Assembly: GCA_031254555.1 (NCBI GenBank)
Contig: JAIRUF010000145.1
Span: 1-5,549 of the forward strand
Direction: 5' to 3'
Source: Oscillospiraceae bacterium
GTDB lineage: Bacteria; Bacillota; Clostridia; Oscillospirales; Acutalibacteraceae
DNA: 5,549 nt
Shown here: positions 1 through 5,549 of the stretch, one piece after another
Numbering within the stretch: position 1 is the stretch's first letter
How the letters are laid out: the number at the start of each line of letters is the position of its first letter
The notes under the pieces: generated by a model
What the model was told of the DNA's origin: nothing
Databases searched by the model: none
What the model saw: the letters and a program-made list of their open reading frames with translations, nothing else
Made by a program: the position numbers and the translations under genes

Positions 1-635
1 ATTTGTTTGTGATGGGAGAAGAATACAGTGATATGAAGATAAGCCTTCCTGGGCAGTACAGCGTAAATAACGCTTTAGCGGCAATAGCGGCCTGTCATAG
101 GATGGGAACTGATATAGAGGATATGAGGGAACCGCTGTCAAAAATAAGCGTAAACGGAAGGTGCGAGCCGGTTTTCATATCGCAAGATTATAGTGTTATA
201 ATAGATTATGCCCATAATGGATCTAGTCTTATAAATTTGATAGAAACTATGAGGCAGTATAACCCTGGTCGTATCCTGTGTCTTTTCGGAAGTGTGGGAG
301 GGCGTGCCCAGCTTCGCAGAAAGGAGATGGGTACAGTGTCCGGCACGATGTGCGATTTATCTATAATCACTACGGACGATCCTAATTTTGAGGACCCGGA
401 AGAGATAATAATTGAGATATCAAAGTATGTAGAAGAGGTAAACGGCGAATATGTCGCGATAACAGACAGGCAAGAGGCAATAGAATATGCGGTTGATATT
501 ATGAAGCCGGGCGACATGCTGATACTTGCAGGCAAGGGGCACGAGCGGATCATGAAAGTTAAGGGAGAAGAAATCCCTATTGATGAAAGAGAGTGCGTTT
601 TAAAAGCGCTTAGGAAAAGAAAAATTATTGTATAG
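1..635 (+). CDS. murE: UDP-N-acetylmuramoyl-tripeptide synthetase, MurE type (5'-truncated, probably L-lysine-adding)
   Basis: This is the C-terminal 210 residues or so of a cytoplasmic Mur ligase, which uses ATP to add the third stem-peptide residue to UDP-MurNAc-L-Ala-D-Glu. The reading frame is open at the left edge (codons in phase from base 3), so the true start and the N-terminal and ATP-binding P-loop parts lie outside the window. Counting from base 3, residues 15-30 match the end of the Mur central domain (LPGQYSVNNALAAIAA). The C-terminal domain then shows NGRCE (51-55), DYAHN (68-72), the third-residue recognition motif DDPNFEDP (125-132), TDRQEAI (154-160) and AGKGHE (176-181). Diaminopimelate-adding MurE enzymes carry DNPR at the recognition motif. 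Here Asn replaces that Arg, and the motif closely resembles the one I recall in the pneumococcal Lys-adding enzyme, so Lys is inferred; ornithine is not excluded. The gene ends 13 nt before a FemAB-family gene, consistent with a wall-synthesis operon. The family call is secure, the substrate call less so. Confidence 0.93.
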   Translation, partial: LFVMGEEYSDMKISLPGQYSVNNALAAIAACHRMGTDIEDMREPLSKISVNGRCEPVFISQDYSVIIDYAHNGSSLINLIETMRQYNPGRILCLFGSVGGRAQLRRKEMGTVSGTMCDLSIITTDDPNFEDPEEIIIEISKYVEEVNGEYVAITDRQEAIEYAVDIMKPGDMLILAGKGHERIMKVKGEEIPIDERECVLKALRKRKIIV

Positions 636-648
636 AGATGGTTGTTAA

Positions 649-1983
649 ATGTATAGTTTTAAAACTCAGGATGACTTAAAATCTTTTGACGAATTTGTTG
701 TAAAAAACGGCGGATCATACTTGCAGTGCTCTTCATGGTCGGGGGTAAAAACTGCGTGGAAGCCGATCTTTTACTCGGGATATGACGGGGATGAAATGGT
801 GCTCACGTGCCTGGTGTTAAGGCGCAAACTGCCTGTTGCCGGTACGGTGTGGTATATCTCATGCGGACCTGTGTGTGACTATCAAAATGAACAACTGCAA
901 AAAGAGTTCGCAGAGTTTATAAAAGGAGAAATGCAAAAGCACAAAGCGACCTGTGCAATTTCAGACCCGATGATCCCGCTTAGGATAAACGGCGAGGAGT
1001 GCGAGCAGGGTAAACTTGCGCATAAAATGCTTGTAAAGTACGGCTACACACTAAATAAAGATATAGAGACATACACATATAAGCATCCGGTGCAGCTTTT
1101 CATTAATTTAAAAGATGAAAACGGACAGGCTGTCACAGGTGAGCAGATACTAAAAAAGTGTGAAAAGGGCGTAAGGTACAGTGTTCGAGTGGGCAAATCA
1201 AGGGGACTTTTAGCCAAAACGTACACTTATGATGACATTGAAAAAGATCCGTGCATAATGCAGGACTTTATGAGTGTGATGGAAGATACGTCCGGTAGGA
1301 ATGACTTTGTGCAAAGGGACTCAGATTACTGCCTCAACCTTTTAAAGTCATTTAAAGAAGAAACAGATATAATGCTTGTGTATTACGACAAACAACAGGA
1401 TTTAAAGCTTGAGAATGAACGGCTCGAAAAAAGAGAGATTTTAGAAAAATCTTTAAGTACGGCTCCGGAGAAAAAACAGCGCGGCATTAGAGAAGAGATA
1501 GATTCTATTGACAATAACACCAAAAGCTTTAACGCCCGGTGCGAGGAGACAAAGGACTATCCCCAAAACGCGAGCATACCCGTAGCGGGAGGTCTTACCA
1601 TAAGGTATGCCGGAGTGGCTTCATGCCTGTTTGGGGGTACTAGGAACATAGTGCGTAACAACACCCGATCAAGCCACTATCTCAATTATCTCAGGATATG
1701 TAAAAGCATTGATTTGGGCTGTCACATACACGACCTGGGATATGTTCTTGTAAAAACACCGGAAGTTACGCATGACGGCACATTGGGTGAACTTTGTCCG
1801 GCTGACAATTTTGTGGGGATATGCGACTTTAAAAAAAGCATGGGATCGGATTACTATGAATTTATAGGAGAGTATATACTTGTCGGCAAAAAGCTTAGGT
1901 TTTTATTCTATAGTAAAATTATGCCCTCGGCCAAAAAGCTTAAAATGAAACTTATAAAGCTAATAAGAAAAATTAAAAGATAA
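649..1983 (+). CDS. FemA/FemB/FemX-family peptidoglycan bridge aminoacyltransferase
   Basis: This complete 444-residue protein belongs to the FemABX family, which transfers amino acids from aminoacyl-tRNA to the side-chain amine of residue 3 in lipid-linked or nucleotide muropeptides, at the cytoplasmic face of the membrane. An N-terminal GNAT-like domain opens with YLQCSSWSGVK (24-34), the family's 'LQ..W..VK' signature. A charged helical region at about 245-305 (e.g. LKLENERLEKREILEK) fits the coiled-coil hairpin that S. aureus FemA carries at a similar position. The second GNAT-like domain ends with FGGTRNIVRNN (328-338), HDLGYV (361-366), ICDFKKSMGS (391-400) and the FIGEYILV strand (405-412), corresponding to family blocks of the type YDFGGI, KKGFGG and GEFDLV. 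A strongly basic tail follows (429-444). Length is close to the usual 400-430. It has 15 cysteines, compatible with an anaerobe. The ATG lies 13 nt after the murE stop with only a weak GAGATGG-like ribosome site, so translational coupling is likely. Which residue is transferred cannot be read from the sequence. Confidence 0.9.
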   Translation: MYSFKTQDDLKSFDEFVVKNGGSYLQCSSWSGVKTAWKPIFYSGYDGDEMVLTCLVLRRKLPVAGTVWYISCGPVCDYQNEQLQKEFAEFIKGEMQKHKATCAISDPMIPLRINGEECEQGKLAHKMLVKYGYTLNKDIETYTYKHPVQLFINLKDENGQAVTGEQILKKCEKGVRYSVRVGKSRGLLAKTYTYDDIEKDPCIMQDFMSVMEDTSGRNDFVQRDSDYCLNLLKSFKEETDIMLVYYDKQQDLKLENERLEKREILEKSLSTAPEKKQRGIREEIDSIDNNTKSFNARCEETKDYPQNASIPVAGGLTIRYAGVASCLFGGTRNIVRNNTRSSHYLNYLRICKSIDLGCHIHDLGYVLVKTPEVTHDGTLGELCPADNFVGICDFKKSMGSDYYEFIGEYILVGKKLRFLFYSKIMPSAKKLKMKLIKLIRKIKR

Positions 1984-2020
1984 ATTAAGTTTATTATACG
2001 TTAAATCAAAAATATTGATT

Positions 2021-2056
2021 AAAAAAGTCCGCAATATTATCTTGCGGATCTTTTTT
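2021..2056 (+). terminator. Rho-independent terminator of the murE-femAB unit
   Basis: The arms GTCCGCAA (2027-2034) and TTGCGGAT (2042-2049) form an 8-bp stem (outermost pair G-U) around a 7-base loop. Six T residues follow at 2051-2056. The stem is preceded by AAAAAA at 2021-2026, so the structure also reads as a hairpin plus T-run on the other strand and could work in both directions. It lies 38 nt after the FemAB stop codon. Confidence 0.88.
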
Positions 2057-2151
2057 ATTTGTATAAAATAAGTAAATTAAACAAATATTAGTAATAGTTG
2101 TGCTTTAAAACCTATGGATTGTTCAAGCGACACTACTATAAACGACTAAAA

Positions 2152-2169
2152 AAATATGAAAAATATGAA
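2152..2169 (+). repeat. Tandem 9-bp direct repeat
   Basis: AAATATGAA occurs twice head to tail (2152-2160 and 2161-2169), about 30-45 nt upstream of the permease -35 box. The second copy runs into the palindrome at 2165-2178. In DNA this A+T-rich it could be chance, or part of a protein-binding or UP-element-like region. No function is shown. Confidence 0.35.
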
Positions 2170-2178
2170 TTAATTCAT
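2165..2178. repeat. 14-bp perfect palindrome upstream of the permease promoter (possible operator)
   Basis: ATGAATTAATTCAT is its own reverse complement over all 14 bases. It ends 19 nt before the -35 hexamer (2198-2203), where an activator or repressor dimer could bind. The dyad is short and built of A+T-rich sequence, so chance is possible. I do not recognise it as a binding site of a known purine regulator such as PurR. The operator role is inference only. Confidence 0.35.
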
Positions 2179-2197
2179 TGTATTGTGACATTTTTTC

Positions 2198-2227
2198 TTG
2201 ACATAACATAAAAAATTATATTATATT
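2198..2227 (+). promoter_or_regulatory. Sigma-A-type promoter of the purine permease gene
   Basis: A consensus -35 box TTGACA (2198-2203) is followed, after an 18-bp A+T-rich spacer, by a -10 box TATATT (2222-2227). TTATAT one base earlier would give 17-bp spacing. Transcription should begin near 2233-2236, giving a leader of about 50 nt that contains the stem-loop at 2238-2259. Confidence 0.75.
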
Positions 2228-2237
2228 TTTAGTATGA

Positions 2238-2259
2238 TCCTGAATTTTACAGTTCAGGA
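2238..2259 (+). promoter_or_regulatory. Leader stem-loop at the predicted 5' end of the permease mRNA
   Basis: TCCTGAA (2238-2244) and TTCAGGA (2253-2259) are exact inverted repeats of 7 bp with an 8-base spacer (one further U-G pair is possible). The repeat starts within a few bases of the predicted transcription start and ends 10 nt before the AGGAGG ribosome site (2270-2275), which it leaves exposed. It could be a 5' mRNA stabilising hairpin, or a DNA operator just downstream of the -10 box. It lacks the three-helix layout and conserved junction bases of the purine riboswitch and has no T-run, so it is not an attenuator of the usual kind. The inverted repeat is certain; its role is not. 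Confidence 0.5.
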
Positions 2260-2282
2260 AAATATTACTAGGAGGAAAATTA

Positions 2283-3689
2283 ATGGAAAAACTGTTTAAA
2301 ATCAAGGAACGCGGGTCAAATGTGCGTACAGAGATCATGGCAGGCGTAACCACTTTCCTCACCATGGCCTACATTATCTTTGTTAATCCAAGCATTCTTT
2401 CAGCGACCGGAATGGATTTTGGAGCCGTAATGCTTGCGACATGCATTTCCGCGGCCATTGGTACTTTAATCATGGGTTTGTATGCAAACATACCTTTTGC
2501 ACAGGCTCCCGGAATGGGGCTAAATGCCTTTTTTACCTTTACAATTGTCTTTGGACTAGGGTATAGCTGGCAGGCTGCCCTTGCGGCAGTGTTTATCTCC
2601 GGCATATTATTTATAATTCTTACAGTAACCAAACTTCGAGAGGCTATTGTAAAAGCTATCCCCGCATTCCTCAAAAAGGCGATCTCAGGCGGGATAGGCC
2701 TGTTTATTGCCTATGTGGGAATAAAAAATGCGGGTTTATTGTCCTTTACCCTTGACCCCGGCACGTGGTCAGAAAGCAACGACACAATATTTGGAAACGC
2801 TTCCGCCATACCGTCGTTTGGGATTGCAAGCGCCAGTTCGATGCTTGCGGTAATAGGACTTGTCGTCACCATTGTTTTAGTTGCAAAAGGAATAAAAGGC
2901 GGTCTGCTAATAAGCATAGCGGTCACAACTGCTATCGGTGCATTGATGCAGTATGTTTTTGGATGGGATGTCGGAATAATAACTCCGGACTTTAGCAATT
3001 TTGCGTTCCCGTCCCTTGCTCCTACATTTGGCCAGTTTGTAAATGGATTTACAGGCGAAGGCGGCCTGTTTGACCTGTCAAGCGGAATAGGTGTTGGAAT
3101 CCTTTCAATCGTCACTGTTTTGATTTCACTCACCCTTGTCGATATGTTTGATACAATAGGAACTCTTATAGGAACAGCCTCACGCGCAGGGATGCTCGAT
3201 GAGGACGGAGAACTTCCGGATGTTGGCAAGGCTCTTTTGGCGGATGCGGTTGCCACAGCGGCAGGAGCTGTTTTAGGAACATCTACAGTTACCACTTATG
3301 TTGAGTCAAGCACAGGCATTTCAGAGGGCGGAAAAACAGGGCTTACAAGTGTTACAACGGCCTTGCTTTTTATTGGAGCGATTGTCTTTACTCCGGTCTT
3401 AGGAATTGTTCCGGGAGCGGCTACCGCCCCTGTCTTGATAGTGGTTGGCGTGCTCATGATGGCGTCGCTTAAAGATCTTGACTGGACAGATTTTGACATT
3501 GCGGCACCCGCGTTTTTGACAGTTGCCATGATGCCGTTTGCATACAGTATATCAGAGGGAATAGGAATAGGGTTTATATCCTATGTTTTAATTAAACTTG
3601 TTAAAGGCAAATTCCGTGATGTTCATCCAATTATGTTTGTTGTAGCGTTGTTGTTCCTTGCAAGGTATGTAATTCTCAATTTGCCTTGA
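2283..3689 (+). CDS. NCS2-family purine base permease (AzgA/PbuG-like guanine/hypoxanthine/adenine transporter)
   Basis: This complete 468-residue polytopic inner-membrane protein should import purine bases for salvage, probably by cation symport. The opening (KIKERGSN, then EIMAGVTTFLTMAYIIFVNP at 17-36) is typical of the AzgA/PbuG branch (COG2252). Other family blocks are PGMGLNAFF (76-84), SWQAALAAVFISGILF (95-110), FDTIGTLIGTASRAG (289-303) and, from about 320 to 354, the region containing GTSTVTTYVESSTGISEGG. Hydrophobic segments run through most of the chain; the family has a 14-helix UraA-type fold with two inverted repeats. Length is slightly above the B. subtilis PbuG/PbuO proteins (about 430-440). 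The ATG has an ideal AGGAGG at 2270-2275, 7 nt upstream. A private promoter and flanking terminators suggest a monocistronic unit. Which base it prefers cannot be decided, so I give no symbol. There is no recognisable purine riboswitch upstream. Confidence 0.93.
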   Translation: MEKLFKIKERGSNVRTEIMAGVTTFLTMAYIIFVNPSILSATGMDFGAVMLATCISAAIGTLIMGLYANIPFAQAPGMGLNAFFTFTIVFGLGYSWQAALAAVFISGILFIILTVTKLREAIVKAIPAFLKKAISGGIGLFIAYVGIKNAGLLSFTLDPGTWSESNDTIFGNASAIPSFGIASASSMLAVIGLVVTIVLVAKGIKGGLLISIAVTTAIGALMQYVFGWDVGIITPDFSNFAFPSLAPTFGQFVNGFTGEGGLFDLSSGIGVGILSIVTVLISLTLVDMFDTIGTLIGTASRAGMLDEDGELPDVGKALLADAVATAAGAVLGTSTVTTYVESSTGISEGGKTGLTSVTTALLFIGAIVFTPVLGIVPGAATAPVLIVVGVLMMASLKDLDWTDFDIAAPAFLTVAMMPFAYSISEGIGIGFISYVLIKLVKGKFRDVHPIMFVVALLFLARYVILNLP

Positions 3690-3707
3690 TTTAATATTAT
3701 ATTTTAA

Positions 3708-3743
3708 AAGAGGGACTTCCTGATAGGAGGTCCCTCTTGTTTT
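3708..3743 (+). terminator. Strong Rho-independent terminator of the permease gene
   Basis: The outer arms AAGAGGGAC (3708-3716) and GTCCCTCTT (3730-3738) pair perfectly. The stem continues inward through TTCCT/AGGAG (3717-3721 with 3725-3729, one G-U pair) to a GAT triloop, about 14 bp in all. A T-rich tail (TTGTTTT, 3737-3743) follows. It lies 18 nt after the permease stop and before the ilvE promoter, separating the two units. An A run at 3706-3709 gives some capacity for termination from the other side. Confidence 0.9.
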
Positions 3744-3760
3744 AAAATCTGATCAAATTG

Positions 3761-3788
3761 TTGCAAAATAGAACAAAAGTGTTATAAT
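3761..3788 (+). promoter_or_regulatory. Extended -10 promoter of ilvE
   Basis: A perfect -10 hexamer TATAAT (3783-3788) is preceded by TG at 3780-3781, making the extended form TGTTATAAT. A -35-like TTGCAA (3761-3766, 4 of 6 consensus bases) lies 16 bp upstream. Transcription should start near 3795, leaving a leader of only about 25-35 nt. That is too short for a T-box or a peptide attenuator, so control, if any, would act at the promoter DNA. Confidence 0.78.
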
Positions 3789-3815
3789 ATATTTTATTTT
3801 AAATAAATACAGAAT

Positions 3816-3819
3816 AAGG
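3816..3819 (+). promoter_or_regulatory. Weak ribosome site that leaves the ilvE start ambiguous
   Basis: AAGG is the only purine-rich ribosome-site core near the ilvE start. It lies 2 nt before the GTG at 3822 (too close) and 11 nt before the in-frame GTG at 3831 (rather far). Neither spacing is ideal and there is no in-frame ATG nearby upstream. Confidence 0.4.
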
Positions 3820-3821
3820 CA

Positions 3822-4901
3822 GTGATACAAGTGCAAAACATATCCATAGAACTGACCAAAAATCCAAAACAAAAACCGGCGGATCAAAGCAAGCTTGGGT
3901 TTGGCAACTACTTTACTGATCATATGTTCTTAATGAATTATGACAGGGAAAACGGGTGGCACAATGCAAGGATTATTCCGTATGCTCCAATAGAGCTTGA
4001 CCCAGCGGCAATGTGCCTGCATTATGGGCAGGAGGTGTTTGAAGGGTTAAAAGCGTATAGGACGCAAAGCGGTGAAATATCACTCTTCAGGCCCGATAAA
4101 AATATGGAGAGGCTGAACCTGTCAAACCAAAGGATGTGCATTCCGCTCATCGATGAAGAGTTTGCGCTTAAGGCTTTGAAAACACTGATAAAAATTGACG
4201 CTGACTGGATACCGACAAAAGAGGGAACGTCACTGTACATAAGGCCGTTTATATTTGCCATTGACGCACACATTGGAGTGCGTCCGGCAAACGAACTGAT
4301 TTTTATGATAATACTGTCGCCTGTTGGAGCGTATTATCCGCAGGGGATCAATCCGGTAAAAATATATGTTGAATCGGAATATGTAAGAGCGGTGAAAGGC
4401 GGAACAGGATTTACGAAGACGGGCGGGAACTACGCAGCGTCGCTTAAGGCTCAGGATGAGGCCATAACAAAAGGATGCGCTCAGGTCCTTTGGCTCGATG
4501 GAATAGAGAGAAGATATGTAGAAGAAGTCGGGACGATGAATGTTTTCTTTGTAATAGACGATGAGGTTATAACCCCGGCGCTTAAGGGCAGTATTCTAGG
4601 CGGAGTTACGCGCATTTCATGCGTTGAGATTTTAAACTCATGGGGCATAAAAGTTTCTCAGCGTGCCATATCTATAGACGAAATTGCGAAGGCGGCAAAA
4701 GAGGGAAGGCTCAAAGAAGCGTTCGGAACCGGAACAGCGGCCGTTATTTCGCCCATCGGCGAACTGATTTGGGGCGAGGATTCCATGGTTATAAACCAGT
4801 CTAAAATAGGGGAAATTTCCCAAAAACTATATGATACTTTAACGGGTATCCAATGGGGCAGGACTGAAGATAAATTTGGCTGGAATGTAAAGGTAGATTA
4901 A
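3822..4901 (+). CDS. ilvE: Branched-chain amino acid aminotransferase (BCAT, PLP fold type IV)
   Basis: This enzyme catalyses the reversible transamination between Leu, Ile or Val and their 2-oxo acids with 2-oxoglutarate/glutamate, the last step of branched-chain amino acid synthesis, in the cytoplasm. The 359-residue product aligns by eye over its whole length with the B. subtilis BCATs (about 360 residues). Marks of the family are LGFGNYFTDHMF (25-36), HYGQEVFEGLKAYR (67-80), LFRPDKNMERLN (88-99) and SLYIRPF (137-143). K199 in FTKTGGNYAAS is the expected lysine holding PLP. EEVGTMNVFF (234-243), GSILGGVTR (256-264) and FGTGTAAVISP (301-311) complete the PLP pocket and substrate loop. The start is GTG at 3822; GTG at 3831 would remove three residues and is equally compatible with homologue length. 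A promoter directly precedes it, and an RluA-family gene follows 9 nt later, probably on the same mRNA. No other ilv or leu gene lies in the window. Confidence 0.96.
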   Translation: MIQVQNISIELTKNPKQKPADQSKLGFGNYFTDHMFLMNYDRENGWHNARIIPYAPIELDPAAMCLHYGQEVFEGLKAYRTQSGEISLFRPDKNMERLNLSNQRMCIPLIDEEFALKALKTLIKIDADWIPTKEGTSLYIRPFIFAIDAHIGVRPANELIFMIILSPVGAYYPQGINPVKIYVESEYVRAVKGGTGFTKTGGNYAASLKAQDEAITKGCAQVLWLDGIERRYVEEVGTMNVFFVIDDEVITPALKGSILGGVTRISCVEILNSWGIKVSQRAISIDEIAKAAKEGRLKEAFGTGTAAVISPIGELIWGEDSMVINQSKIGEISQKLYDTLTGIQWGRTEDKFGWNVKVD

Positions 4902-4910
4902 ATTGACTTT

Positions 4911-5549
4911 ATGAGAACTCTGATGTTTAAAGTTGACAGTGAATACGATAAAGCGAAAGTCTTGCACTACCTGCGCGGCAGGGCAGGACTTTCAATGCGT
5001 TTAATAAGAAAGCTTAAAAATGAAAAAAATGGAATACAATTAAATGGATTACATGTTAAAACGATTGATTTGATAAAAACCGGAGATACTATAACTATAA
5101 ACATTCCGGATGACGCAAGTTCATTGGAACCGCTTGATTATGATATAGATGTTTTATATATGGATGACGACCTGCTTATAGTTGATAAGCCGGCCTTGCT
5201 TCCTGTTCACCCATCTCACAATCATCAGGGAAACACTCTTGCAAACGCCGTCGCATGGCATTTAAAAAAAGAGGGTAAATCATCTGTTTTTAGAGCTATA
5301 GGCAGACTTGATAAAGGTACATCAGGAATAGTTATCTGCGCGCTGAATAGTTTTTCGGCGTCCAAACTTTCTGGAAAAATTAAAAAAGAATATATAGCTA
5401 TTGCAAAAGGTGTCATGCATAACAGAGGTACAATAGACGCCCCGATTATTAGGCCAGATCCTACGAAAACTTATAGAACAGTAGGTGAAGTTGGAGAGAG
5501 TGCTGTAACCAAGTGGGAAAGAATGTACGGGAACGATGAGCTGACTTTT
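4911..5549 (+). CDS. RluA-family 23S rRNA/tRNA pseudouridine synthase (3'-truncated)
   Basis: An open frame of 213 codons runs to the last base of the window and belongs to the RluA/RluC/RluD family, which isomerises specific uridines in rRNA or tRNA to pseudouridine. Residues 10-65 or so resemble the S4-like RNA-binding region (SMRLIRKLKNEKNGIQLNG, then a KTGDTITI strand). The catalytic domain starts at VLYMDDDLLIVDKPALLPVHPS (81-102, written here in two parts: VLYMDDDLLIV and DKPALLPVHPS). It contains GRLDKGTSGIVI (131-142), in which D134 is the expected catalytic aspartate; Gly replaces the common His of HRLD. KKEYIAIAKG (158-167), APIIRP (177-182) and ESAVTKWE (196-203) follow the family order. 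The missing part is probably 70-100 residues. ATG at 4911 lies 9 nt after ilvE, without a good ribosome site; ATG at 4923 is an alternative. Which U it modifies (RluC, RluD or TruC type) cannot be told. Linkage to ilvE looks like operon convenience. Confidence 0.9.
   Translation, partial: MRTLMFKVDSEYDKAKVLHYLRGRAGLSMRLIRKLKNEKNGIQLNGLHVKTIDLIKTGDTITINIPDDASSLEPLDYDIDVLYMDDDLLIVDKPALLPVHPSHNHQGNTLANAVAWHLKKEGKSSVFRAIGRLDKGTSGIVICALNSFSASKLSGKIKKEYIAIAKGVMHNRGTIDAPIIRPDPTKTYRTVGEVGESAVTKWERMYGNDELTF

Noticed and set aside
206..553. 115-codon minus-strand open frame inside murE
   Set aside because: It is antisense to conserved Mur ligase motifs, its translation is an Ile/Ser-rich shadow sequence, and no ribosome site or homologue is recognised.
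2204..2282. Possible purine or preQ1 riboswitch in the permease leader
   Set aside because: The leader after the predicted start is about 50 nt with one simple hairpin. The three-way junction and conserved junction bases of purine riboswitches and the A-rich tail pseudoknot of preQ1-I are not present.
2711..3295. Long open frame of 194 codons on the minus strand inside the permease gene
   Set aside because: It lies wholly opposite a well-recognised permease. Its translation is low-complexity Pro/Ser/Thr/Ala/Ile-rich, as expected for the complement of a hydrophobic gene, and I see no promoter or family resemblance.
3744..3821. Possible T-box or peptide attenuator before ilvE
   Set aside because: A strong extended -10 promoter lies about 35 nt before the start codon, leaving no room for a specifier stem, antiterminator or leader peptide. 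No second terminator lies between the promoter and the gene.
5225..5416. 63-codon minus-strand open frame near the right end
   Set aside because: It is antisense to the RluA-family gene across its catalytic GRLD motif, which clearly codes on the + strand.
1..5549. Mobile element, CRISPR array, phage or defence system
   Set aside because: I found no transposase, integrase or nuclease-like product, no spaced repeat series, no terminal inverted repeats around genes, and no composition break. All five genes are recognisable housekeeping or metabolic families on one strand.

Overview
The window looks like ordinary chromosome from a low-GC Gram-positive anaerobe (Bacillota, probably a Clostridia-type lineage). 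The evidence is A+T-rich intergenic DNA, heavy use of ATA (Ile) and AGG (Arg) codons, strong AGGAGG-type and GTG starts, short U-tailed terminators, and proteins that closely resemble Firmicutes families. All five genes lie on the + strand. The species cannot be named from the sequence alone.

Bases 1-1983 hold two cell-wall genes 13 nt apart. The first is the C-terminal part of a MurE-type UDP-MurNAc-tripeptide ligase, cut by the window edge. The second is a complete FemA/FemB/FemX-family aminoacyltransferase. The MurE substrate motif reads DDPNFEDP, not the DNPR form of diaminopimelate-adding enzymes. That, and the FemAB neighbour, point to a peptidoglycan stem with L-lysine (or another diamino acid) at position 3, carrying a branched cross-bridge. 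MurE would install the diamino acid and the FemAB protein would put the bridge residue(s) on its side-chain amine. A hairpin terminator at about 2021-2056 closes this unit.

Bases 1984-2282 (299 nt) contain no gene. They hold the terminator, an A+T-rich stretch (about 2057-2150) in which I see nothing definite, a tandem 9-bp repeat, a 14-bp perfect palindrome, a clear sigma-A-type promoter, and a stem-loop at the predicted 5' end of the next transcript. Bases 2283-3689 encode an NCS2-family (AzgA/PbuG-like) purine base permease. With its own promoter and a strong terminator at 3708-3743, it appears to be a single-gene transcription unit.

Bases 3761-3788 form an extended -10 promoter driving a branched-chain amino acid aminotransferase gene (ilvE, GTG start). 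Nine bases after it comes an RluA-family pseudouridine synthase gene, truncated by the right edge. Its open reading frame runs in phase to the last base.

I see no mobile element, CRISPR array, tRNA or rRNA, prophage gene or defence system. The most interesting points are the inferred lysine-type wall cassette and the unexplained palindrome and leader hairpin in front of the purine permease. I found no convincing new biological system.
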